64,000 nucleotides of DNA from JBPCQA01 sp050998615 (GTDB lineage Bacteria; Actinomycetota; Actinomycetes; Propionibacteriales; Nocardioidaceae), in contig JBPCQA010000033.1 in NCBI GenBank assembly GCA_050998615.1, positions 62,001-126,000 on the forward strand, written 5' to 3'. Each line of letters opens with the position of its first letter. The first letter of the stretch is position 1. Shown piece after piece: positions 26,882 to 36,352 of the stretch. The position numbers and the translations under genes were made by a program. The notes under the pieces were generated by a model. The model was not told the DNA's origin and searched no databases. It saw nothing but the letters and a program-made list of their open reading frames with translations.

Positions 26882-27264
26882 TCACTCGTTCTTCGTACGC
26901 CGGGTGGCGATGCCCGCGATCGACGAGGCCACCTTGGCGATCGGCTCAGGGATGACGCTTCCCGGGCTGGCGTCGAAACTGGCTTCGTCCAGCATGTCTT
27001 TGATCATCTGAAGCGCGATGGTGTTGCGGTTCGGGGTGCCACCCTTGAGTGCGTCGAACAGCTTGGTGATCTGGTCCTTCGTGACCTTGGCCGGTATCGG
27101 CGGCTCATGCGGGTCGACGACCACCTCGATGATCGCGGGCCCTGGGTGTTCGAACGCCGTGCGCATGGCTTTCACCCAGTCGGCTGGCTGCTTGACGCGC
27201 ACACCCATCGCCCCGCAGGCCTCGGCGAACTTTACGAAGTCCAACGGGGCAGCAACGAATGTCA
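26882..27264 (-). pseudogene. C-terminal fragment of a thiamine-diphosphate pyruvate oxidase/dehydrogenase
   Basis: About 127 residues match the end of PoxB-like TPP enzymes: DFVKFAEACGAMGVRVKQPA, AFEHPGPAIIEVVVDPHEPP and a C-terminus ending in RRTKNE. The first ~420 residues, with the cofactor and FAD regions, are absent. The frame continues to 27346 but its upstream part has no family character, so the gene has lost its 5' three quarters. Confidence 0.75.
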
Positions 27265-27439
27265 TCGAGGTTCCGAAATCATTTGGAAACAAGGGCCTCC
27301 CGGAGTGGTACCCGTGGCTAGGGCCGCTAAACGCAGCGCCAGACAACGCACTATCGGGTGCGTGACCCTCTCGCGTTGTAACGTCTCATCCGTCCCCGGC
27401 AAAGGTCCGGCGGATGTCTGAAAGACTCCTGGAGGAAGC

Positions 27440-27589
27440 ATGGCGAACAACGCAATCGGTTTGGAGCAGGTGGGTGGTGTCACCCATGCCGCGATCCACC
27501 GCAACGGGTCGCCGCGCGGTGCCGAGCCGGAGACCGACGCGCTCGTCGACGGGCTGTTGCCGGGATATCGCAAGTCGGTGGCTGCCTGA
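27440..27589 (+). CDS. 49-aa ORF with strong ribosome site before the VLRF1 gene
   Basis: ATG 27440 is preceded by CTGGAGGAAGC, one of the better ribosome sites in the window. The 49 codons (MANNAIGLEQVGGVTHAAIH ... GLLPGYRKSVAA) have strong G/C third-position bias. The stop at 27587-27589 falls where the reading frame of the next gene begins to look coding. It may be a small gene of its own, or the N-terminal part of the next gene separated by a frameshift. No family recognised. Confidence 0.5.
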   Translation: MANNAIGLEQVGGVTHAAIHRNGSPRGAEPETDALVDGLLPGYRKSVAA

Positions 27590-27639
27590 TTGCCGGCACG
27601 GATGGCGAAGGGGCGGAGCCGGCGGGGCAGCCGCGGGTC

Positions 27640-28263
27640 GTGACCGTGCCGTTCGGCCGGGTGAGCGGCTGGATCCGCCGGTACGACGCGGCGCACCCCG
27701 GCACCACCTGGACGGTGTCGGCCGACTCGGTCGCCGCAGCCAGTCCCGACGGCACGACGATCGCCTTCGCCGTGCCGATGGGCCCCCTTGAGGAGCGGTC
27801 GGTGGCCGGACTCGTGAGTCACCTGGCTGCGCCATGGCAGGTCGGCGTAGTGCTGGTGCGTCGTGGCGGCTTCGCGGTGGCGCGAGTCGTCGGCCCAGAC
27901 CTAGTGACCGACAAGGTCGGGAAGCGCCACGTCCAGGGCAAGACGAAGGCTGGCGGCTGGTCGCAGCACCGGTTCGCGAACAGGCGCGACAACCAGGCTC
28001 GAGCCGCGTTCGACGCCGCGGCTGGGCATGTCGAGCGCATCTTGTTACCGGATGCGAAGGCGATCGACCTGCTCGCGTTGGGCGGTGACCGCCGGGCGTT
28101 AGCCGCCGTACTCGCTCACCGAACTCTGGCCGCTCTCGCTGCCAGACCGCAGCGCTGGCTTGGCGGCGTGCCCGACCCCAGCCGAGCCGTGTTGCTGCAG
28201 GCGATCGAGCGGGCCAGATCCGTGGAGATCACGATCACTGACCCACGCCCGCTGGATGGATGA
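27640..28263 (+). CDS. actinobacterial VLRF1-type peptidyl-tRNA hydrolase/release factor
   Basis: A 207-aa protein resembling the catalytic domain of Vms1/VLRF1 (eRF1-like), which frees nascent chains from tRNA on stalled ribosomes. The glutamine-containing loop GGWSQHRFANRRDNQAR is the catalytic signature. GTG 27640 is taken as the start, but coding character (AGTDGEGAEPAGQPRVV) already appears from about 27590 with no ATG, GTG or TTG there, so the true start or a frameshift upstream is unresolved. Confidence 0.75.
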   Translation: MTVPFGRVSGWIRRYDAAHPGTTWTVSADSVAAASPDGTTIAFAVPMGPLEERSVAGLVSHLAAPWQVGVVLVRRGGFAVARVVGPDLVTDKVGKRHVQGKTKAGGWSQHRFANRRDNQARAAFDAAAGHVERILLPDAKAIDLLALGGDRRALAAVLAHRTLAALAARPQRWLGGVPDPSRAVLLQAIERARSVEITITDPRPLDG

Positions 28264-28301
28264 TTCCAATGGGTGACTGCGGTGCTTGCGGTCGGTCGTG
28301 A

Positions 28302-28340
28302 CGGCTGCCCACATCGCAATAACGAGCCGCCGATGTGGGC
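28302..28340 (+). promoter_or_regulatory. competing hairpins in the leader of the ABC-F gene
   Basis: A perfect 10-bp stem (GCCCACATCG at 28307-28316 with CGATGTGGGC at 28331-28340) lies 88 bp before the ABC-F start. A second pairing (CGGCT at 28302-28306 with AGCCG at 28325-28329) would compete with it. No run of T follows. It could end transcription of the VLRF1 gene or act as an attenuator. A TTGACA at 28355-28360 lacks a good -10. Confidence 0.5.
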
Positions 28341-28427
28341 TCTCGCCTGTAACCTTGACAGCTCATGCCCCGACCCTGCCCGACGGGGACCTTTGCCCTC
28401 TAGCCCCGGAAGTCTCTGTCACCCGTC

Positions 28428-30026
<1,599 letters not shown>

Positions 30027-30100
30027 CGGGTCGAAAGGCAGCAAACCCGCGGCGGCGAGTGGGGAACAACCGCTGAGCGCTGCGCGTTGGCATTGCCACC

Positions 30101-31993
30101 ATGAGTAGCCCTGTCAGCCCAGTGCGGATGATGCATTCCTTCAGCCGCGAAGATCCGACCAAGGACGGCGCTGGGCTGACCCCCGGGACCAGTCGCCGGG
30201 TGTTGTCCTTCGCCAAGCCCTACCGGCGCCAGATCGTGGGCTTCTTGGTGCTCGTCATCCTCGACGCGCTGTTGGTGGTGGCGAGCCCGTTGCTGTTCAA
30301 AACGATCATCGACGACGGCGTGTCGAAAGGCAACGGCAGGCTCATTACGCTGTTGGCCGTCGTATTGGCCGTGGTGGCGGTGATCGAGGCGTTCTTGACG
30401 CTCGCGCAACGCTGGTATTCCGCCCGCATCGGAGAAGGGTTGATCTACGACCTGCGCACCAAGGTGTTCGGTCATGTCCAGCGGTTGCCGTTGGCGTTCT
30501 TTTCCCGCACCAACACCGGCTCGCTGGTGTCGCGGCTCAACAATGATGTGATCGGAGCACAGCGTGCGTTCACGTCCACCCTGTCCGGTGTGGTCAGCAA
30601 CGTCGTCAGCTTGGTGCTCGTGGGTGCTGCGATGGTGTACCTGTCGTGGCAGATCACGGTGCTCGCGGTGATCATAGTTCCGGTGTTCGTGCTTCCGGCG
30701 AAATGGGCCGGCCGCCGGCTGTCGGGGCTGACCCGTCAGCAGATGCAGACGAATGCGAAGCTTTCGACGATCATGACCGAGCGGTTCAACGTGGGCGGGG
30801 CGATGTTGGTCAAGCTGTTCGGACGGCCGGCCCGCGAGCAAACCGAGTTCGCCGAACATTCTGCGACGGTCCGCGATCTCGGCGTCGAGATAGCAATGAC
30901 CGGCCGGATCTTCTTCAGCGCCCTGACGCTGGTGGCGTCACTGGCCACCGCGCTCGTGTACGGTGTCGGTGGCCACCTGGCGCTGCATCACGTCGTCTCC
31001 ATCGGCACCTTGCTGGCGCTGGCGGCGTTGATGGGCCGTCTCTACTCACCGCTAACCGCGTTGTCCAATGTCCGGGTCGACATTCTGACTGCCCTGGTCT
31101 CCTTCGACCGGGTCTTCGAGGTCATCGACCTGGAGCCGATGATTCGCGAACCCGCCGAGCCGGTGGATTTGTCCGGCGCCCCCGCGAGCGTCTCGTTCGA
31201 ACACGTGCGGTTCCACTACCCAACCGCTGACGAGGTCTCGATCGCCAGCCTCGAGGTCTTGGTCCGGGCGGACGGACAGGACAACCAGGAGGTCCTGCAC
31301 GACGTCTCGTTCACGATCCAGCCGGGTCAGATCGTCGCCTTGGTCGGACCTTCCGGTGCTGGCAAGACGACGCTCACCCATCTGGTGGCCCGGTTGTACG
31401 ACGTGACAGGTGGTGCCGTGTCGGTGGGCGGCATCGACGTTCGCGACGCGTCGATGGCTTCGTTGCACGACATGGTTGGCTATGTCACCCAAGACGCACA
31501 CATGTTCCACGACACCATCCGTGCGAACCTGCTCTACGCGAAGCCGGAGGCAACCGACGAGGAGCTCGTCGATGCGTTGGCAGCAGCGCAGGTGTGGAAT
31601 CTAGTCGCGCGGCTTCCGAACGGTCTCGACACTGTGGTGGGCGACCGAGGCTATCGGCTCAGTGGGGGAGAGCGGCAGCGTCTTGCGATAGCCCGCCTGC
31701 TGCTCAAGGCGCCCAAGATCATCGTGCTCGACGAGGCGACGGCACACCTAGACAGTGAATCGGAAGCGGCCGTGAAGGCTGCCCTGGACACCGCATTGGA
31801 GGGGCGCACCTCGTTGGTGATCGCCCACCGGTTGTCGACCGTGCGGCATGCCGACCAGATCCTGGTCGTAGATGACGGGCGGATCGTCGAACGCGGCACC
31901 CACGTCGCGCTGCTGGCGAGCAGCGGTCTCTACAGTGAGCTCTATCGCACCCAGTTCGCCGACCACGTCGATTCGGAGCCAGCGTTGCCATAG
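30101..31993 (+). CDS. ABC exporter with fused membrane and ATPase domains
   Basis: A 630-aa half-transporter that should work as a dimer. Six membrane segments lie in residues ~45-330. The ATPase has Walker A VGPSGAGKTTL, signature LSGGERQRLAIARLL, Walker B IIVLDEATAHLD and H-loop IAHRLSTV. Before Walker A the ATPase carries a short insertion (about 20 residues around SIASLEVLVRADGQD) compared with MsbA-like proteins. Drug or lipid export is likely; the substrate is unknown. Its 3' end overlaps a small antisense gene by 52 bases. Confidence 0.92.
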   Translation: MSSPVSPVRMMHSFSREDPTKDGAGLTPGTSRRVLSFAKPYRRQIVGFLVLVILDALLVVASPLLFKTIIDDGVSKGNGRLITLLAVVLAVVAVIEAFLTLAQRWYSARIGEGLIYDLRTKVFGHVQRLPLAFFSRTNTGSLVSRLNNDVIGAQRAFTSTLSGVVSNVVSLVLVGAAMVYLSWQITVLAVIIVPVFVLPAKWAGRRLSGLTRQQMQTNAKLSTIMTERFNVGGAMLVKLFGRPAREQTEFAEHSATVRDLGVEIAMTGRIFFSALTLVASLATALVYGVGGHLALHHVVSIGTLLALAALMGRLYSPLTALSNVRVDILTALVSFDRVFEVIDLEPMIREPAEPVDLSGAPASVSFEHVRFHYPTADEVSIASLEVLVRADGQDNQEVLHDVSFTIQPGQIVALVGPSGAGKTTLTHLVARLYDVTGGAVSVGGIDVRDASMASLHDMVGYVTQDAHMFHDTIRANLLYAKPEATDEELVDALAAAQVWNLVARLPNGLDTVVGDRGYRLSGGERQRLAIARLLLKAPKIIVLDEATAHLDSESEAAVKAALDTALEGRTSLVIAHRLSTVRHADQILVVDDGRIVERGTHVALLASSGLYSELYRTQFADHVDSEPALP

Positions 31994-32139
31994 CGGCGCG
32001 ACCCCAGGTGCTGTGGAGAGCTGGGAGAGATCACCTGCCGAGAGCCGGCGTACACCCAGCCGCCCGCCAGCCCCACGATCGAGATGGTCACGAGAGTTGG
32101 CGCGCTGTGTTTCACGGTACGTCGCAGGTTGGCTATCAT
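31942..32139 (-). CDS. 65-aa single-span membrane protein
   Basis: ATG 32139 is preceded by AAGGAGG ten bases upstream, an excellent ribosome site. The product starts MIANLRRTVKHSAP, then a hydrophobic helix TLVTISIVGLAGGWVYAGSR and a polar tail rich in Ser, Arg and Asn, which predicts a positive-inside anchored or exported small protein. Its last 17 codons are antisense to the end of the ABC exporter gene. No family recognised. Confidence 0.6.
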   Translation of the reverse strand: MIANLRRTVKHSAPTLVTISIVGLAGGWVYAGSRQVISPSSPQHLGSRRYGNAGSESTWSANWVR

Positions 32140-32250
32140 CTGTTCGCTTCCTCCTTTTTGCGAAGGATGTCGCACGTGTACCGACTAATCTATGGCGCTG
32201 GAGTGAACCCTGGGGCGGGAATCGGTGAAATTGTGTTGGACAATGACGGC

Positions 32251-33009
32251 ATGGACCTCGGCCTCACTGATCGCGTCTACATCGTCACCGGGGGCACTCG
32301 CGGGCTGGGGAAGGCGGCAGCCCATGCGTTGGTGGCCGAGGGCGCCAAGGTTGTGGTGTCGTCACGATCGGCTGGCAATGTCGAGGCGTGCGTGGCCGAG
32401 CTTGGTGCCGGGTCGACAGTAGGAGTGGTCGCCGACAATGCCGACGTGCAGACACCGGGGGCGTTGGTCTCGGCCGCTCGGCAACGATTCGGCCGGCTGG
32501 ACGGGATGCTGATCAGCGTCGGCGGCCCACCGGCCGGAAGCCTGCTCGGCATGACGGACGAACAATGGCGAGCCTCGTTCGAGAGCATCTTTCTCGGCGC
32601 CCTCCGACTGGCCACCACCGTGGCGCCGGAGCTACCGTCAGGGGGCTCGATCGTCTTCGTGCTGTCCACTTCGGCCAAGCAGCCGATCGCGAACCTTGCC
32701 ATGTCCAATGGCCTGCGCCCCGGCCTGGCGATGGCGGCCAAGACGTTGGCCGACGAGCTTGGTCCGCGCGGCATCCGGGTCAACGGACTGCTTCCCGGGC
32801 GCGTCAACACCGAGCGGGTCCAAGAGCTCGACGCGGCGACCGACGACCCGGCCAAGGCGTTGGCCGCCCACACCAAAACCATTCCGTTGCGTCGCTATGG
32901 CAGGCCGGAGGAATTCGGTCGTGCCGCGGCGTTCTTGCTGTCTCCGGGCTCGGCCTACATCACCGGAGCTATGCTGCCTGTCGACGGTGGTCTTACTCGG
33001 CCGCTGTGA
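32251..33009 (+). CDS. SDR-family oxidoreductase with altered catalytic residues
   Basis: A 252-aa Rossmann protein with the cofactor motif TGGTRGLG near residue 13 and the C-terminal PGSAYITGAMLPVDGG of FabG-like reductases. Where classical SDRs have Tyr-xxx-Lys, this one reads SNGLR, so Tyr is replaced by Ser and Lys by Arg after the Ser of FVLSTSAK. Activity as a normal dehydrogenase is therefore doubtful. ATG 32251 is used; GTG 32233 is possible. It is convergent with SURF1, overlapping by 17 bases. Confidence 0.85.
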   Translation: MDLGLTDRVYIVTGGTRGLGKAAAHALVAEGAKVVVSSRSAGNVEACVAELGAGSTVGVVADNADVQTPGALVSAARQRFGRLDGMLISVGGPPAGSLLGMTDEQWRASFESIFLGALRLATTVAPELPSGGSIVFVLSTSAKQPIANLAMSNGLRPGLAMAAKTLADELGPRGIRVNGLLPGRVNTERVQELDAATDDPAKALAAHTKTIPLRRYGRPEEFGRAAAFLLSPGSAYITGAMLPVDGGLTRPL

Positions 33010-33772
33010 CCGGCTCGCGAACCTGGTCCGGTGCCGCCCTCGCGCGCAGGACCTCCTGATACTCCGCCCAGCCGAAGTAACACCAGAAGCCGAAGCCAAG
33101 GAGCGCGAAAAAGAACCACTGGACGCCGTAGAAAAAATACGGCCCCGAACCCAGGTCCGGACCACCAGACTTCAACGGTGCATTTTTGACACTCGGCTGT
33201 TCCTTGATTAAGGCGACGAAGCCGTCATAGGCGGGATAAGGCAACGTTGTCTTGATGGCCGCTGCCGAGATCGACCGCACCGCACCGCCTACCGGCGTCA
33301 CGAGGTTCGAAGCGTCGGTGGCGTCGATACGAACCCAGCCGGTGACCGTGACCCGGCCCGCCGGCGGCGCCGGCGGATGCTGGTCCAGGTTGCCGTTGGT
33401 CACCGACGGGACCCAGCCACGGTCGACCAGGACCGCGGTCCCAGACGGCGTGACAAGGGGCACGACGACCTCGATGCCGGGTTGGGAGTTCACGCTGCGG
33501 TACAAGACCACGACCTGATGCTTGGCGTCGTACGTGCCAGTGGTCCGCACGACGCGCCACTCGTCGCCGCTTGCGGGTTCGGCGTTGGTGCTGAGGATGC
33601 CCGAGACGGCAATCGGGGCTGCCTTGAGGTTTGTCGTGGTCACGGCGTTGCTGTGTTGGCGCTCGTGATAGCGACGGAACTGCCACAGTCCCAGCTCCAC
33701 GCAGGTGAAGCCGACGACGATGACGACGAGGAACAGCCCGATCCAGCGACGGGTCAGCAGGAAACGAAACAC
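32993..33772 (-). CDS. SURF1-family cytochrome oxidase biogenesis protein
   Basis: A 259-aa membrane protein with an N-terminal helix (WIGLFLVVIVVGFTCVELGL) directly followed by the family motif WQFRRYHER, a periplasmic domain with TGTYDAKHQVVVLYRS and VLVDRGWVP, and a C-terminal helix (WFFFALLGFGFWCYF). SURF1 assists heme A insertion or assembly of cytochrome oxidase, so it fits functionally with ctaA and ctaB in this window. Confidence 0.92.
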   Translation of the reverse strand: MFRFLLTRRWIGLFLVVIVVGFTCVELGLWQFRRYHERQHSNAVTTTNLKAAPIAVSGILSTNAEPASGDEWRVVRTTGTYDAKHQVVVLYRSVNSQPGIEVVVPLVTPSGTAVLVDRGWVPSVTNGNLDQHPPAPPAGRVTVTGWVRIDATDASNLVTPVGGAVRSISAAAIKTTLPYPAYDGFVALIKEQPSVKNAPLKSGGPDLGSGPYFFYGVQWFFFALLGFGFWCYFGWAEYQEVLRARAAPDQVREPVTAAE

Positions 33773-33863
33773 AGCACGTCAAATCTAGTGCTCGGCCCTA
33801 GCGCCGCTCCGGCGGCACGGTTTCCTCTTCCATGCACGATCACCGTCAGCTGACCACCGCCTG

Positions 33864-33879
33864 CGGGGCGATCACCCCG
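33864..33879 (+). promoter_or_regulatory. small hairpin just before moaA
   Basis: CGGGG (33864-33868) and CCCCG (33875-33879) form a 5-bp GC stem with a 6-base loop, ten bases before the GTG start. It could mask the ribosome site. It is too short to be the molybdenum-cofactor riboswitch, which I do not see. Confidence 0.3.
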
Positions 33880-33888
33880 TAGGGTGGG

Positions 33889-34905
33889 GTGGTGGGAACC
33901 GTTCAGCTCCAATCGGGTGCGCTCGTCGACCAATACGACCGGGTGGCTACCGACTTGCGCGTGTCACTTACCGATCGATGCAACCTGAGGTGCTCCTACT
34001 GCATGCCGGCGGAGGGGCTCGACTGGCTGCCGGGCGCGGACATCCTCACCGACGACGAGGTGATGCGCCTCATCGCGATCGCGGTACGCCGACTCGGTGT
34101 CGATGAGATCCGGTTTACTGGCGGGGAGCCGTTGATTCGCCGTGGGTTCGTGGACATCGTGCGACGCACCGCGGCTTTGGAGCCTCGGCCACAGATTTCG
34201 GTGACCACCAACGGGCTCGGACTGGACAAGCTGGCCGACGCATTGGCCCAGGCGGGTCTGGACCGCATCAACGTCAGCCTCGACACGATCCGCCCTGAGA
34301 CGTTTCGTGACATCACCCGTCGTGACCGCTTCGAGCAGGTGGTCATCGGGCTTGCCGCTGCGGCGCGTGCCGGCCTGACGCCGGTCAAGATCAACGCGGT
34401 GCTGCTGCGCGGACACAACGACGACCAGGCCCCCGAGCTGCTCAGCTGGTGTCTAGACCATGGCTACGAGTTGCGTTTCATCGAGCAAATGCCGTTGGAC
34501 GCTCAACACGGTTGGAGCCGGGCAGAGATGGTGACCGCCGAGGAGATCCTCGCATCGCTCGAGTCGGCGTTCGAGCTCACTCCGCATCCGGAGGAGCGCG
34601 GCAGCGCCCCCGCCGAGCGTTTCGTCGTCAACGGGGGTCTTGGCACTGTGGGCGTGATCGCGTCGGTCACCCGGCCGTTCTGTGGTGACTGCGACCGGGT
34701 CCGGCTCACCGCCGACGGCCAGGTGCGAAACTGTCTGTTCGCCCGCGAGGAGTCCGATCTGCGGGTCGCGCTTCGCTCCGGCGCCTCCGACGAGGAGATC
34801 GCGCAACGGTGGCGCGCCGCGATGTGGACGAAGCGGCCGGGCCACGGGATTGACGACGCGTCCTTCCTGCAGCCGGTCCGGCCGATGAGCGCGATCGGCG
34901 GCTAG
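33889..34905 (+). CDS. moaA: GTP 3',8-cyclase MoaA (molybdenum cofactor biosynthesis)
   Basis: Radical SAM enzyme that starts molybdopterin synthesis from GTP, 338 aa. The SAM cluster is C31-xxx-C35-xx-C38 (CNLRCSYC). The second cluster has FCGDCDRVRLTADGQVRNC. The chain ends in the conserved Gly-Gly. Two adjacent GTG codons (33889, 33892) can serve as start. No other moa gene is in the window. Confidence 0.95.
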   Translation: MVGTVQLQSGALVDQYDRVATDLRVSLTDRCNLRCSYCMPAEGLDWLPGADILTDDEVMRLIAIAVRRLGVDEIRFTGGEPLIRRGFVDIVRRTAALEPRPQISVTTNGLGLDKLADALAQAGLDRINVSLDTIRPETFRDITRRDRFEQVVIGLAAAARAGLTPVKINAVLLRGHNDDQAPELLSWCLDHGYELRFIEQMPLDAQHGWSRAEMVTAEEILASLESAFELTPHPEERGSAPAERFVVNGGLGTVGVIASVTRPFCGDCDRVRLTADGQVRNCLFAREESDLRVALRSGASDEEIAQRWRAAMWTKRPGHGIDDASFLQPVRPMSAIGG

Positions 34906-34931
34906 TCGAACCGCATCTGCCCGGGCGGAAA

Positions 34932-34972
34932 GGTGGTTTCGAGACGCTCGCTTCGCTCGCTCCTCAACTACC
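34932..34972. repeat. dispersed intergenic repeat, copy A
   Basis: GGTGGTTTCGAG and TCCTCAACTACC flank a core with two GCTCGC units. The 26-base stretch TTCGAGACGCTCGCT-N-CGCTCGCTCC is identical, apart from the N, to that in the copy at 56775-56815. The ends are imperfectly complementary and can fold. It lies just after moaA. Confidence 0.75.
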
Positions 34973-35016
34973 GTGGCAGGCGCCGGCTGTGACCAACTCC
35001 GCGGTGACTCGTGCAC

Positions 35017-35214
35017 CTATTCGAGCCGGTCGACTTCGCGTAGGAAGCCACGTGCGGCGAGGAAGTCGGCAAGCGACTGCTCGTGGTCGGGGCACGCTAG
35101 CCAGGTCTTGCGCTGCGGCTCGGTGTGGAGCTTGGGGTTGTTCCACCGCAGCGCCACAGTTGCCCGCCGAGCACAGCCACGGGCCGAGCAGATCAGCTCG
35201 TCGGGATCCGTCAC
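35017..35214 (-). CDS. small zinc-site protein, conserved in actinobacteria
   Basis: A 65-aa protein with Cys residues in LICSARGCARR and LACPDHEQ and the conserved stretch WNNPKLHTEPQRKTWLAC, ending GFLREVDRLE. Similar short proteins occur in many actinobacteria near SURF1 and DUF3099 genes and are sometimes mislabelled as acetone carboxylase. The Cys/His pattern suggests a zinc site. Function unknown. Confidence 0.8.
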   Translation of the reverse strand: MTDPDELICSARGCARRATVALRWNNPKLHTEPQRKTWLACPDHEQSLADFLAARGFLREVDRLE

Positions 35215-35283
35215 GCATCACCACCATTCACAAGGTGTCGTGGGCGAGAAGTTGTCCGACCGATGGCTGTGCACCGCCAAGAT

Positions 35284-35400
35284 GGATCACTAGCGAAACC
35301 CGTGATCCGGGCCGAAACAGGGGTGGTGCCGGACAACCACGGGGAGGCTGCCCGGCACCACGCTGCGACGGCATTCCGACGGGGGAACGGCAAGCCGTCG
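35284..35400. other. three successive hairpins in an intergenic region
   Basis: The 256-base gap 35215-35470 holds three perfect stems in a row: GGATCAC/GTGATCC (35284-35290, 35302-35308), GTGGTGCCGG/CCGGCACCAC (35323-35332, 35352-35361) and CGACGGC/GCCGTCG (35366-35372, 35394-35400). They lie between two minus-strand genes and could form a structured RNA, an operon terminator or a leader. Confidence 0.5.
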
Positions 35401-35470
35401 GCTCAGTGTTGCACGGGCACCGCTGTGCGGTCTAGACAGGTTCAGACCAAAGTTCCCGCTAGCAGTTGGG

Positions 35471-35803
35471 CTATGACGCCTCGTCGTTGACGGGGTGGTC
35501 TTCTTCGGACCTGGGTGCAGCCGCCTCGAGCTGTGGATGTCCGACAGCCTGGTATCTCGGTGGCCCGATGACCTCCCGACGGTCGCTGGTGTTGGCGAGC
35601 ACCACGGCGACGTATGGCAAGAAAAGGGCGCCCGCAACGAAAAACCACCGGTACGGGCTCGGTGTCAACACAGCGAGCACAAAGCACGCGGTCCGGATGC
35701 CCATCGAAATCAGATAACGGGTTTGGCGATGCTTGATGTCATCGCTTCGGCTACGGCGCGCCGAGGTGATGTTGATCGGGGTTCCTGGCTGCGGCTGATT
35801 CAT
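35471..35803 (-). CDS. DUF3099 membrane protein
   Basis: A 110-aa protein with two hydrophobic helices (MGIRTACFVLAVL and WFFVAGALFLPYVAVVLAN) and the DUF3099 start INITSARRSRSDDIKHRQTR. ATG 35803 (MNQPQPGTP) is chosen; codons to 35848 are not family-like. Function unknown; commonly found near SURF1 and fabG in actinobacteria. Confidence 0.85.
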   Translation of the reverse strand: MNQPQPGTPINITSARRSRSDDIKHRQTRYLISMGIRTACFVLAVLTPSPYRWFFVAGALFLPYVAVVLANTSDRREVIGPPRYQAVGHPQLEAAAPRSEEDHPVNDEAS

Positions 35804-35960
35804 TACTCGTCCTGCATTCACCGTACGCCGCGGGAGGCACGAAGACACGCGCGGGCGTCACCGCTGCGGGGCATGATGGGAGCGGCGGCAGCCACTGGCT
35901 GCCGACGCCCGCTCGCCGGCCGGCCGGCTGGTGGCGCCGCACTGTGATGAAGGAGGAACG

Positions 35961-36176
35961 ATGTCCAACCGGACTTATCGGGTGACTGAGGTGGTAGGCA
36001 CGTCACCGGATGGCATCGACGACGCGATCCGCAATGCCATCTCTCGCGCCTCTCGAACGTTGCGCCATTTGGACTGGTTCGAGGTCACCCAGGTGCGCGG
36101 TCAGGTGCTGGGCGACCAGGTGGAACACTTTCAGGTGGGGTTGAAGCTCGGGTTTCGCCTCGAAGACGACGAGTAG
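35961..36176 (+). CDS. dodecin family flavin-binding protein
   Basis: A 71-aa protein of the dodecin fold: YRVTEVVGTSPDGIDDAIRN, then RTLRHLDWFEVTQVRGQ and HFQVGLKLGFRLED. The Trp in DWFEV is the residue that stacks on flavin in dodecins. Dodecins form hollow dodecamers storing flavin or coenzyme A. The ATG has a strong ribosome site (AAGGAGGAACG). Confidence 0.92.
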   Translation: MSNRTYRVTEVVGTSPDGIDDAIRNAISRASRTLRHLDWFEVTQVRGQVLGDQVEHFQVGLKLGFRLEDDE

Positions 36177-36352
36177 GCCGCCTTCCGGGATACCAGCATC
36201 AGCAAATGGCGGGAGATCTGTGGTCCCCACGGGCTTGAGACCAGTAGGTCACCCGCAATCCGCGGGAAGAGACAGCGGCTGATCGGTGACCCGTTGCATC
36301 GGGTGTGCCGGTAGGCGATAGCGTCAGGCCACCTACAACCTGGGAGGCGGCG

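Noticed and set aside
28307..28340. A plain intrinsic terminator after the VLRF1 gene
   Set aside because: The stem is perfect but no T run follows, so I list it as a possible attenuator or regulatory stem rather than a terminator.
33773..33888. A molybdenum-cofactor riboswitch before moaA
   Set aside because: Only a 5-bp hairpin is visible in 116 bases; the riboswitch core is longer and has several helices that I cannot find.
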